From an uncultured Dorea sp. (GTDB taxonomy: Bacteria > Bacillota > Clostridia > Lachnospirales > Lachnospiraceae), in contig CAJUFA010000005.1 in the NCBI GenBank assembly GCA_910585725.1, positions 62,001 through 126,000 of the forward strand: 64,000 nucleotides of DNA, in the 5' to 3' direction. Numbering within the stretch: position 1 is the first letter of the stretch; each line of letters opens with the position of its first letter. The notes under the pieces are model-generated. The model saw only the letters and a list, made by a program, of their open reading frames with translations, had not been told where the DNA came from and searched no databases. Below are positions 53,124-62,300 of the stretch, piece by piece. The translations under genes were made by a program, and so were the position numbers.

Positions 53124-53368
53124 AGGAATGCGATCTCCTTCCGTAATTCTTCATTCCCCCGTTTTAACCGGAGGTTCTCCTTCATGGAGTCATAATCTTC
53201 TTGGGCTTTAGGGTCTGTCTGGCATTCTTTGCTGAATTCAATGCACCACTTGGAGATACTGGCTTTGGATACGCCATACTCTGCGGTGATACTTTTGTAG
53301 GTTCGTCCTTCTTCCTCGTGGAGTCGAACAATCTTCTTTTTAAATTCGGGAGTGTAGTTTTGTGACAT
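53084..53368 (-). CDS. IS3 transposase OrfA
   Basis: A 94-residue HTH_Tnp_1 protein: MSQNYTPEFKKKIVRLHEEEGRTYKSI, TAEYGVSKASISKWC, then a leucine-zipper-like segment (LRLKRGNEELRKEIAFLKKAATFF). GAGGTACTC precedes the ATG. OrfA binds the terminal repeats and, by frameshifting, fuses to OrfB. Confidence 0.9.
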   Translation of the reverse strand: MSQNYTPEFKKKIVRLHEEEGRTYKSITAEYGVSKASISKWCIEFSKECQTDPKAQEDYDSMKENLRLKRGNEELRKEIAFLKKAATFFTKEID

Positions 53369-53448
53369 AATGAGTACCTCTTTTCTTGTGATTTTGATTA
53401 TACCTTATTAGCCACTCCCGTTACAACTTTAGTATAGCACTTCAACGG

Positions 53449-54148
53449 ATGTATGCTGCTTTCCGCATCTGGAACGAATATTTGAAAGCAAGGCTGCCCA
53501 GGGATCGGAACACCGCCGGTGAGCGGTTCCTGCGAAAAGCTTCTGCCTTAACCATCACTTTTCACACGGACAGCCCGCTGGATTTTGACAAAGACACCGG
53601 CAAAGCTATCCGCTGCTGATCTGACCCGGAGGATGTGGGGCAGGATACCGGATCAGGTGCTGCGGCTTGACCTCTGGTATCCTGACCGAAGAAACATGAC
53701 CGAATGTGTCTCCGTTTATCACTCGTTCTATCCGCTGCTGATCTACTACATGAACCGGCTTTCCGAGTGGGGACTGAACTTCTGCAAGTGCAAAGTCTGC
53801 GGCAAGGTTTTACTCGCCCAGAGCTTGCGCTATGAATTGTGCAGTGAAAAGTGCCGGAAACAGCAGGCCCTCCAGAACAAGAGGGATTTTGACAAGAGGG
53901 CAAGAAAAAACAACTATGATCTGCTCTATAAAAACGAGTGTCAAAGCTGGCGCAATAAGATCAACAAGGCGAAAAAAACAGCCGATTTCCCGGCTGATCG
54001 GCTAGAAGAAATGCTTACTGCTTTTGAGGCGTTCAAGAAGGAAGCGTTGCAAAGGAAACGAGCTGTAAAAGAAAAAACAGCCAGCCCGAAAGAATTTACA
54101 GACTGGCTGTACCAGCAAAATCATATTATTGTGGAATTAATGAAATGA
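53449..54148 (+). pseudogene. Broken DUF6076-like protein gene
   Basis: Two frames hold what looks like one gene. The first, from 53449, reads MYAAFRIWNEYLKARLPRDR and stops at about 53612. The second, offset by one base, continues from near 53585 to 54148 with VSVYHSFYPLLIYYMNRLSEWG, a C4 zinc site (FCKCKVCGKV and YELCSEKCRKQ) and a basic helical tail. The C-terminal part resembles DUF6076, a clostridial family of unknown function. The true N-terminus is missing at the IS3 right end. A frameshift plus 5' loss argues for a pseudogene, although the 187-residue second frame could still be expressed. Confidence 0.6.
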
Positions 54149-54161
54149 AAATTTCATTAAT
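54136..54161. terminator. Hairpin between convergent genes
   Basis: ATTAATGAAAT and its exact complement flank a GAAA loop between the DUF6076-like remnant and the cysteine desulfurase stop. It is AT-rich with only a weak T tract, so terminator function is uncertain. Confidence 0.4.
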
Positions 54162-54171
54162 GTATAATAAT

Positions 54172-55287
54172 CTATTCTTTTAGAATGCTCACGATTGCAT
54201 TCGCTATTTTCTGCGCATCGCTTTCATGATTATCCCTGCCAAAAGAAATACGAATTGTTCCTGCTGCATAATCTTCTGGCACGGCAATCGCTTGAATTAC
54301 ATGGGAAATCTGTGTGCTAACGGAGTCACATGCCGAGCCCGTCGATATACAAATTCCCTTTAAATCCAGCCTGTGCAGTAGCATTTCACCACTAGCATTT
54401 TTGATAGATATACTTACATTTCCCGGAACATGGTTATCGGCTCCGTTTCGGATAAAATCAATTCCAGCCTCGTCCAATGCTTGAATAAGGCTGTTTTCCA
54501 TTTTCCGAAGCCTGCTTTCTGTTGCATCTATATGAGCGCAGTTTTTGCGAAGCGCCTCTGCCATCGCCACGATGGCTGCGACATTTTCTGTTCCTGCCCT
54601 CATCCCAAATTCCTGTGAACCGCCGTCAAAGAAAGAATAAATATCCGTACCCTTCTTGACATAAAGAAATCCAATTCCCTTGGGACCATTAAATTTATGC
54701 GCAGATGCCGAAAGCATATCAATACCCAAAGCATCCACATTTACCGGGATATGTCCTATGGCCTGTACAGCATCCGTATGAAATAACGCTCCATGTTCAT
54801 GAGCTATCTCTACAAGCTCCTTTATTGGCTCAATTGTACCTATCTCATTATTCACCAGCATAATGGACACCAACTTGGTATTGTCAATGATGACCTTATT
54901 AAGCGTGGAAGGTGTGACAACTCCTTCTTTATCCACCCGGAGATAGGTAACTGGATACCCCAGACGCTCCACAGTGGCACAGGCATTCAGTATTGCATGA
55001 TGTTCAATTTGACTGGTTAGAATAGAGCGATCATCGCCGTATTGCAATGTACCTTTAATGGCCCAATTGTCGCTCTCGGTACCACCGGAGGTGAAAAAAA
55101 TTTCCTCCGGCTGTGCACCGATGCAGTCAGCAATGGTTTTTCTGGCAGCGGCCAGCGCTTTTTTTGCTGGTCTTGCAAACGAATAGGGCTGAGACGCATT
55201 CCCATATTCTTTGAGCAAGTAAGGTTTCATTGCCTCGAATGCATCAATATCTAAAGCTGTCGTAGCAGCATTATCCGCATATATCAC
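54172..55287 (-). CDS. Cysteine desulfurase (IscS/DndA-like) in a BREX operon
   Basis: A 371-residue PLP enzyme that removes sulfur from cysteine as an enzyme-bound persulfide. It starts at a GTG (55287) after GGGAGG. Visible features are YADNAATT at 3-10, EHHAIL with His96, SASAHKFNGPKG with the PLP Lys198, and the catalytic loop STGSACDS with Cys320. It lies 18 bases after the 66-residue zinc-ribbon gene and closes the operon that carries BrxL, PglZ and BrxC. In Dnd systems a desulfurase (DndA) supplies sulfur to a PAPS-reductase-like protein (DndC) for DNA phosphorothioation. The same role is inferred here. A housekeeping IscS or tRNA-thiolation role is less likely because no iscU or mnmA is adjacent. 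Confidence 0.87.
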   Translation of the reverse strand: MIYADNAATTALDIDAFEAMKPYLLKEYGNASQPYSFARPAKKALAAARKTIADCIGAQPEEIFFTSGGTESDNWAIKGTLQYGDDRSILTSQIEHHAILNACATVERLGYPVTYLRVDKEGVVTPSTLNKVIIDNTKLVSIMLVNNEIGTIEPIKELVEIAHEHGALFHTDAVQAIGHIPVNVDALGIDMLSASAHKFNGPKGIGFLYVKKGTDIYSFFDGGSQEFGMRAGTENVAAIVAMAEALRKNCAHIDATESRLRKMENSLIQALDEAGIDFIRNGADNHVPGNVSISIKNASGEMLLHRLDLKGICISTGSACDSVSTQISHVIQAIAVPEDYAAGTIRISFGRDNHESDAQKIANAIVSILKE

Positions 55288-55305
55288 TGGCTCCGCCTCC
55301 CTTCA

Positions 55306-55506
55306 TTATTCAAAGAGCTTGCAACCATCTTCTTTAAATTCTTCAATCTTATCTAAAATATCCTGCGATGTCACCTCAAGGTATTCTGCAAGACAGTCAA
55401 GGCAATAGAATTTGTCTATATCCTCGCCTAACAGCTTTTTATTAATTCCTATCTCGTTGCGTACAAGACCAGTTTTTCCGCAGGAAACACATGTTACCGT
55501 ATTCAT
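55306..55506 (-). CDS. 66-residue zinc-ribbon-like protein between BrxL and cysteine desulfurase
   Basis: A 66-residue protein with two Cys pairs (CVSCG at the N-terminus and YCLDCLAEYL in the middle), probably coordinating one zinc, followed by a helical C-terminus (DILDKIEEFKEDGCKLF). Its ATG overlaps the brxL stop (ATGA), so translation is coupled. I do not recognise a named family. Position between the BREX genes and the desulfurase suggests an adaptor or a sulfur- or metal-handling helper, but this is inference. Confidence 0.7.
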   Translation of the reverse strand: MNTVTCVSCGKTGLVRNEIGINKKLLGEDIDKFYCLDCLAEYLEVTSQDILDKIEEFKEDGCKLFE

Positions 55507-56966
55507 TCACCAATGTCCTTTACGCTTAATTCCGGTACTGTCTTCCCGCCAAACTCCTCCGGGTCAAGAATTCCAAGCTGAATCTTGATAATGGAGCGCA
55601 TTTCGATAGCTGGCTTCAGACAGAACAAGTTAAAATCGTGGGAAGAAATATTCTCCGGGTGCTGTACATTCGGAAACAACAGCTTCAAATAGGCTGTACA
55701 AATGCGCTTGATTGCCTCCGTATCTCTCGTATCAGATTTCTCCGGGACTGCTACTCGTGCATCAACAACAGCGCGATATGACGGGTCGTCTCGCAGTTCG
55801 TGCATAATAGAGGAGAAATACTCTGAATTCAGAGCCCAACCACAAATCTTCAGGTCATCGTTCATTCGAGGCAGTTCCCAGCCCTTTAAGAATCCGTGAA
55901 AGCGGTCTATCAAAGCACTCTCGTGAAATACCTTCGGCAAGTCACTGAACATATTCAAGTATTCATTCATGGAAGCCGCAGGAATATTGCCAAGAAGAAT
56001 AATGCCAGAATCAGCAGCCCCCTCGTGATTGCCGACCGTGTACTTGCCGTTTTCCATATAGCCCTTGAGAGCACCACGCATCTCATCTACATCGGTAAAG
56101 TTAATAGTCTGCACTTCATCTAACGCCACATAATCATGACCAAATACCAGGCCTTCTGTTCTCCGAGCAACGTCATAAAACATCTTTGCTCTGGACATAG
56201 TGCCGCCAGAAGAAAGCCAACCATAGCGGCTGACCGAGCCGAACAGATAGGACTTGCCGGTACCTTTGGGGGCAAGTTCAATCAAATTCAGTCGCTTCTC
56301 TACAAAAGGAAGCAATCTCGTAATCATTGCCAGCTTCTGCTGACGGGATTCGTAGCCAGCTGCATTATAATCGATGGCACCAAGGATAATGTCAATCCAC
56401 TCATCAAGGGTGAAAGATTCACGGGCATACCTATACTCATCCAAGTCAATAATATACGGACAGAAGTCTTGGAAACTCACCAGCTTAATTTTGCCAGCAT
56501 CCCTGTCGCTCTCCGGGAACTGATACCCAAGCTCTACGATTCCCCAATTCTCCTCAGCTTTCAATAATGCCGCGCTGCAATTTTCCCAAACATCTCTCGG
56601 AATCACAGTATCCTTAGTGGTCAGGCCGAAATCAGGAAGCGAGAAAGACAGACCCTGTGTCTTGATATCAATATCAACCGATATCTTGGCCAGGAATTTT
56701 ACCTGCTCCTGGTAGTTGACAATACGGTTCTTGATGGATTTCCAGTCCTCTTTTTTCGGAATAAACTCACGAATAAAAGCTGTAGACCCATCAACATCGA
56801 TTTCGCCATCGTCATCCTGAAAGCGCTTTAACACCCAATCTCGCATGAACGACGGCATCTTGAAGGAAGTGATAAAATTGCTCTTCTTCAGGTCTTTATA
56901 GACAACCATCTCATCAAAGTTGTCCTTTAACTTTTCCACCATATCGGCGGACTGTAACTCGCTCAT
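55503..56966 (-). CDS. brxL: BREX protein BrxL (Lon-like ATPase)
   Basis: A 487-residue protein of the BrxL family, an AAA+ DNA-binding effector of BREX defence. It shows Walker A APKGTGKS at 232-239, a following segment RYGWLSSGGTMSRAKMFYD and Walker B VALDEVQ at 280-286, then LKGYMENGKYTVG. It is the shorter BrxL version; the C-terminal Lon-type protease domain with a Ser-Lys dyad is not evident. GGAGGAGG precedes the ATG. It is 15 bases after pglZ. Confidence 0.87.
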   Translation of the reverse strand: MSELQSADMVEKLKDNFDEMVVYKDLKKSNFITSFKMPSFMRDWVLKRFQDDDGEIDVDGSTAFIREFIPKKEDWKSIKNRIVNYQEQVKFLAKISVDIDIKTQGLSFSLPDFGLTTKDTVIPRDVWENCSAALLKAEENWGIVELGYQFPESDRDAGKIKLVSFQDFCPYIIDLDEYRYARESFTLDEWIDIILGAIDYNAAGYESRQQKLAMITRLLPFVEKRLNLIELAPKGTGKSYLFGSVSRYGWLSSGGTMSRAKMFYDVARRTEGLVFGHDYVALDEVQTINFTDVDEMRGALKGYMENGKYTVGNHEGAADSGIILLGNIPAASMNEYLNMFSDLPKVFHESALIDRFHGFLKGWELPRMNDDLKICGWALNSEYFSSIMHELRDDPSYRAVVDARVAVPEKSDTRDTEAIKRICTAYLKLLFPNVQHPENISSHDFNLFCLKPAIEMRSIIKIQLGILDPEEFGGKTVPELSVKDIGE

Positions 56967-56981
56967 ATTTGCCTCCTCCGA

Positions 56982-59321
56982 TTAGAATAAATCTACTTCG
57001 CGGGTCTGCTTTTGTGCTTTAAATTCCAGCTTCACCGACATATTTCTCTCGCCATCATAAACCTCCGCAAAGTAATTGCCTTTCCTCTTGATCTTCGGAA
57101 TTTCAAATCTTGCATGTTTCTTATCCGCTACAAACTCACCATCATAGAAATCGTCATCAATGAGCAGTCGAGGCTTGCTGAGCGGAATATTGGAATAAAG
57201 CACCAATTCCGGAGTAACACGAGGCTTTAGTGTAATGACAGGATTTACAAAGCAAAGTTCAATATTGTCCGGACGCTTTGTCAGGGTGATGATGGGCACC
57301 ACCACTTCCTCAAGGGAAGCCCCGCCGTGTACTTCTACATTTGCCCGACGGCCACCCTTAAAACGCTCATAGTTTGCAAGAACAGCGAATCCATCTTCAT
57401 AAGCAACAAACGACAGATTCGGGTCTTCTGCAGCCGGACAGCATCGTCCGCTGTGTTCACCAGACTCCTCTAGCTCAATGCTAGAATTCAACTCATGACC
57501 ATAACGCACTGCCAATCTGCTGGCACCGTGGTCGGCTACAATCAACGCTTTCTCCAGCGTTCCTTGCACAAGCATGGACTGAATCATCCGTAGTTGTTCA
57601 TCGATTACATCCAATTCCTCAAATAAATGAAGCGGGTACTCACATTTCCGATAATCGTAAACCTGGCTGTGATGCTTTATCTCGTCCAGGTCATCAATTT
57701 TTCTCCAGTCTCCGTCCGCAAAATGCTGCAAAAACTCTTTGTTTTTAACTGTGATGGAGGGCAGCTCGCAGTGGCCTATGGCTACTTCTGATACCAGGCC
57801 ATATTCCTCGCACTTTGCCATGATAAAAGCAAGGTACTCCACGCCAAGTGCATCGAAAAAGAAGCATTGTACCTTCTTCTTATCCATGTGGGAAATGATG
57901 CTGCTCCTCGGCTGCAATTTATTATAGGGCCGAGGTGATTGGGCGTAAGCATTGACCCTTTTCAGAAACTCCGGAAAGATACGATTTGTGAGCTTTTGTA
58001 GTTTGTAATCCCGAAAATATGTAGTCAAATCCCCCCGGAAGCTACTGTCGGATTCCGGCAGCTTAGTGTTCACGGCATCAAAGGCGAAATCCTGCATATA
58101 TAAATGCAAAGGCTTAGACATACTACGTGTTGCGCAGGAAATTTCTTCCGGTGTGAAATCATAAAGGCTGAGGCACCGTACAAATTCGTACTTTTCCTGT
58201 GTGCTGTTGTCAGTCAGATAGAACACCTCGTCCTTTTGATGACGGCCCAGTTTATCACAATATTTTTTAACAAGCGGCAGATTCTCCGACAACTGCTCCA
58301 ACAGCCTCTTTCGTTCTGTATAATACCGTTCAAACTCCGGATGCGAAATATCTACATCTGCAAAATCCAGATATGCGTGCATCTCAAAAGAATCAACATT
58401 ATCACAATTTCCAAGTATCAACGTCAGATAGTGGTTATTAGCCTCACCGAAGGACTTCAATGACAGCCACAAGAGCCACTGCATCTTCTTATCGCCGGAT
58501 TCCCAAACATCTGATAGATGCGCCGACAGATTTGCTGTAGCGCCAAATTCATCACAAACCAATGCAGAAAAACTGCTCTTGCCAGACATTTTAGAAGCAA
58601 GCCAGCTCCACTGAACATCCGTTCCGTATGCTTTTTCCGTAGCTCCTGCAATATCTGAATATTTTGTGGTCAACGCCTCATAAATGCCTTCGGAAGATGT
58701 AACGGAATAAACAGCATTTCGGAACATATCAACAGGGAACGAGCTAAGTGTCGTCACAGCAGGGTGATCCTGACGCTGCATATCCGTCAATCTTTCAAGA
58801 TAGGTGAGAAGTCTCGGAATATCAGGAAGTGGCTTAAATCCAATACACTCTTCTTCAGTTTTCGCAAACTTTATCTGTGGCAACGGCGAAACCTCTCCGC
58901 CAACCAGAGCGACTCTATTTTTTATCCGGATATCACGATTCATAAATTTCTGAAGTATCTGTTCACAATGGTCAAGAAGGACAACGCAATATCCGCTGAT
59001 AGGGTAACTAAGCACCTCATCCAGCTTTGCGGCCAACGCACTATCGCTGCGAAGCATCTGTGCCTGAGACAGCCCAACTAAGGCATAGTTTCCACTGCTG
59101 CTTGCAATAGAGACGGCTGCATCGACATTAGGCAGACCGTTGGGTAGGCAATTTTGGGAAACGTAAACACATCTCTTGCAGCTATCGGCCTCAAGGCGTT
59201 GGAGGATTTCCTGATAAACGTCATAATTCTCCGTATTCACCAACAAGAAATAGCCGGTCTTTTTTCCGTTAAAATAGGCACTTATTTGCTCGAAACATTC
59301 ACTTGTGTTATTGCAACGCAT
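56982..59321 (-). CDS. pglZ: BREX phosphatase-like protein PglZ
   Basis: A 779-residue protein with the PglZ domain of the alkaline phosphatase superfamily, the signature BREX component. Metal-site motifs are FFFDALG with Asp490, PSIT with the candidate nucleophile Thr524, ADHG at 596-599 and HGGASLEEVVVP at 665-676. The N-terminal 450 residues are a variable helical region, and a C-terminal beta domain of about 90 residues ends the protein. AAGGAGGG precedes the ATG, 11 bases after brxC. Length and order fit the BREX subtype that pairs PglZ with BrxL and a PAPS-reductase protein. Confidence 0.92.
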   Translation of the reverse strand: MRCNNTSECFEQISAYFNGKKTGYFLLVNTENYDVYQEILQRLEADSCKRCVYVSQNCLPNGLPNVDAAVSIASSSGNYALVGLSQAQMLRSDSALAAKLDEVLSYPISGYCVVLLDHCEQILQKFMNRDIRIKNRVALVGGEVSPLPQIKFAKTEEECIGFKPLPDIPRLLTYLERLTDMQRQDHPAVTTLSSFPVDMFRNAVYSVTSSEGIYEALTTKYSDIAGATEKAYGTDVQWSWLASKMSGKSSFSALVCDEFGATANLSAHLSDVWESGDKKMQWLLWLSLKSFGEANNHYLTLILGNCDNVDSFEMHAYLDFADVDISHPEFERYYTERKRLLEQLSENLPLVKKYCDKLGRHQKDEVFYLTDNSTQEKYEFVRCLSLYDFTPEEISCATRSMSKPLHLYMQDFAFDAVNTKLPESDSSFRGDLTTYFRDYKLQKLTNRIFPEFLKRVNAYAQSPRPYNKLQPRSSIISHMDKKKVQCFFFDALGVEYLAFIMAKCEEYGLVSEVAIGHCELPSITVKNKEFLQHFADGDWRKIDDLDEIKHHSQVYDYRKCEYPLHLFEELDVIDEQLRMIQSMLVQGTLEKALIVADHGASRLAVRYGHELNSSIELEESGEHSGRCCPAAEDPNLSFVAYEDGFAVLANYERFKGGRRANVEVHGGASLEEVVVPIITLTKRPDNIELCFVNPVITLKPRVTPELVLYSNIPLSKPRLLIDDDFYDGEFVADKKHARFEIPKIKRKGNYFAEVYDGERNMSVKLEFKAQKQTREVDLF

Positions 59322-59332
59322 AAATGCCCTCC

Positions 59333-62300
59333 TTATTCATTCTTCAGAATTTCCATACCCACCGTAAGATTGTCAGCAATGAGCTCATTCAAATAGCGAC
59401 GCAGCTCAGTAGCATCCATCTTATCGATCACAGCCTGTGCACGCTCACAACCGCTGAGTTTGTATTGTTTTTCTGCTAGTACTTTCAGACGGTTCTTCAC
59501 TGCGGAATTATCCATCCAGTTATACGTCTTGTCTGGGATACTTCCAATTAGGCTCTTCCGAATAGAATCCGCATTCTTTAGCATAATGGCGTAATCGCCG
59601 ACAATACGCTCCATAAAGCAGCGGTCTCGCTCCTGCGGGTCATTCAAACGATCATAAAACGTAGCCGTCTCAAGATAATTGATGGCCTTGGTAATATCTG
59701 CATCCGAAGCAGAATATGCAAGAATGGTGGCAAAGATAGTTCTTGCCTCTCCGCGCTCTGTGTCATCAAACATACAAAGAATCGGTGTATCATACCGGTC
59801 AGACCAATCGGACGGGTCTTTTGTTCCGGTCTTCTCCAGCCAGAGATTCTTCAGCTGAGTCTTCCGAATGCTCTTTTTGTAGTTGCTTACAGCATTCTCA
59901 ATGTATTGATAATACTCCGTGCTAGACTTGGTAAACTGACCAGCTGGAATGGTGCTGCAGAATCCGGCAACATCCTGCTCATCCAGTTCTTCTACAAACG
60001 TGCCTGCAACCTGTTTAAAATACGGCAACTGGTCTTTATAGAAGTGCTCAAATGCCTCACGTTGCGTTATCAGCGCATCATAAAATTGTTGCTTATACTG
60101 TTCCTGCAGTTGGCCGCTCTGCTTCATGTAATAAAGCTGGACTAAAAGCTGGCTCAGGTCTCCGGCATATTTGCGCAGGATATCATACGGCATACGGATG
60201 TTGTTGGAGCGCTTGTTCCACTCCAATACCATGTCCCGGAGGTTGGTGCATTTCGGCAGGCTCTTATTGCTTTCGGCTATGATGCGATACTCCAAAATGA
60301 CGTCCGAAATCTTCTCGTCCGCAGTAACAGAGCTCCATACCCAGTTCGCGGCATCCGCATTAAATTTCAGTTTTACCTGGTCAAGATAGGCTCCACCATC
60401 GCCAATTTCATTTGCCAGCTGTCGGAGCACACCACCCTGATAAATATCAATATAAGCCAGCATACCCTTGCGACACATCTCATTGGTCAGGAGGCTTTCC
60501 ATGTCCCGCGTGATGGCGACATTGTCATGGACAAGGGAACCAATCTGGTCTGCAAGAGCACTCTCCGTGGCCTTGTTGCTGTTTGCAGTGTTGGCAATGC
60601 CACAGTAGGCATCAATTACGGTGGTAATCTGATCAGCAGTTGTCTCCAACCGCACCGTGTTCAGAATATATTTCAGACACCAAATAGGGAAGGTAAGACC
60701 TTTCATCTTGATACGAATTTGATCACGGGCGCTTTCAATAGAGCCACACTGCGACATCGGAATGTGGAACACAGTCGATGTGCACTGAAGGAAGCAGCGT
60801 TGGCTTGCGCTCATAGCAACGATGTATTCCTCTTTATATTTCGAGGACGGAGAAAATTTCTGATTGATTGCGTTGGCAATCATGTGCTTCATTTTCCCCG
60901 GTGTCATACTTTCACTGGAAGAGCCATTGCTCCAGAAATAATCAGCGGTGGCATATTCCTTCAGCACAAAGCCCATAACAAAAGCGGTCACATTGCTGGG
61001 CATAAATCCGTAAGGTGCCTCTTCTAGCGCCTCATAAATGGAAAGAATGCTGATACGACCGGAAGCCTTCTCGAATCCAACTTTTACAACCTTCTCTACT
61101 TCCTGCTTGATGCGGACAATTGGCAGGCTCTTTTTCGTGGGGTCTTCCCAATAGCGCTCAACCTTCCATGCACCTTCTAGTGCAGTCGCAAGGCTGGTCT
61201 TCACATTGGAAGATTTAAAGGTGGACTTTAACTCCTCTGCGATACCGCATTCAGCGCCCTGGGCCAGAGGGCCTTTCAGGAACATGTTATCAATCAGATT
61301 GAACTGCTCAAGGCCGCAGAAATAAATCTGGTGGTTGAGCTTCTGCAGCTCCTCCTGCAATGCGGCGAGATTGGCCACGCGAGTGCCGCTCTTACGCTCA
61401 GGCGTATACAGGATAAAAGCACCGGCAGAAATTCTCTGTTTCCATTCAGTCAGGCGCTTTTTCGCCTGTGTTTCAAATCCCATCGCACGCTGACGGTCGT
61501 TCTGAGCATAATTCTTGCTGTATGCCATATTCTCTACATACTGGCTCAAAAGATCATCGCCCATAGGTGTCAGGCATTCTATATAGAAAAGCTCGTTAGA
61601 AGGCTGAACGATTGCTTTCAAAATGGCATTTTTGATAGTAGCAACCTCTGTATCATTCAGGGCAAAAGTCACCACAGCCTTAAAACGATTCGGTTTGCTC
61701 TGTCCGCTTAGCTTACTGCTGACCGGTGTTAAATTAGAGGAAGCTGCGCCCTCCATCACAAAACGGGGACGGATTGCAACAGGAAGCTGCACTGCAGACA
61801 TCAGGTCGGCAGAAACAATCAAATCCTGTGTTTTTGTGCTGTTACGGATATCCACCTTTAGCTTGTTAATCTTTCCAATATCGCCATCACGATTCGCAAC
61901 AGTGTATTCCTTTAGACCATTGCCCACGGGCTTTTCAAAGAGCAGTCCCTGCTGATACAGACCAGCAGCAATATTGCGAGCTTTGCCCTTCGACCAGTCA
62001 GTACCTGCAAAGGCCAAGTCAATATTTTGCTCGTTAGGGCGTAGAAGTTCCACGTCGCCCACGCGCAAGGAAATGGCTTCCAGCAGCAGCACAGTTTTAA
62101 ACACTCGCTCCTGGTCTGGAGTTAGGCTTCCCTTTTTCAGCAGACCGAAGGAATCCAGAATCACGCGAACATCGTCATTCAATCCGTTCTGGTCTTTTCC
62201 GGTGAAGAAATCCCAGAGCATATCGATGGTGAGCAGGTTTGTACTCTCCTCAGGACCATACTCGTTAATAAACCACTTGAAGCCTTTTGCATCCGTCATG

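Larger units (their letters stand above)
52132..53444 (-). mobile_element. IS3-family insertion sequence (IS150-like), decayed
   Basis: The element is bounded by imperfect terminal repeats that align end to end: TGTAGTGGTC with GTAACACTTGTGGCTAA on the left, and on the right the complement of TGAAGTGCTA with GTAACGGGAGTGGCTAA. Length is 1313 bases, standard for IS3. It encodes OrfA and a frameshifted OrfB with an internal stop. The flanking trinucleotides (ATC and ACG) do not match, so no target duplication remains. Its right end lies within 5 bases of the broken DUF6076-like gene, so it may have inserted there. Confidence 0.85.

Noticed and set aside
54172..55287. Cysteine desulfurase as plain housekeeping IscS
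   Set aside because: No iscU, iscR or tRNA-thiolation gene is adjacent, and the gene is tightly spaced behind BREX genes. The housekeeping option is kept only as an alternative.
55503..56966. BrxL as a second full Lon protease
   Set aside because: It has a single AAA+ module without the Lon N-terminal domain, and no GPSAG Ser-Lys protease dyad is visible. The true lon is at 7707-10061.
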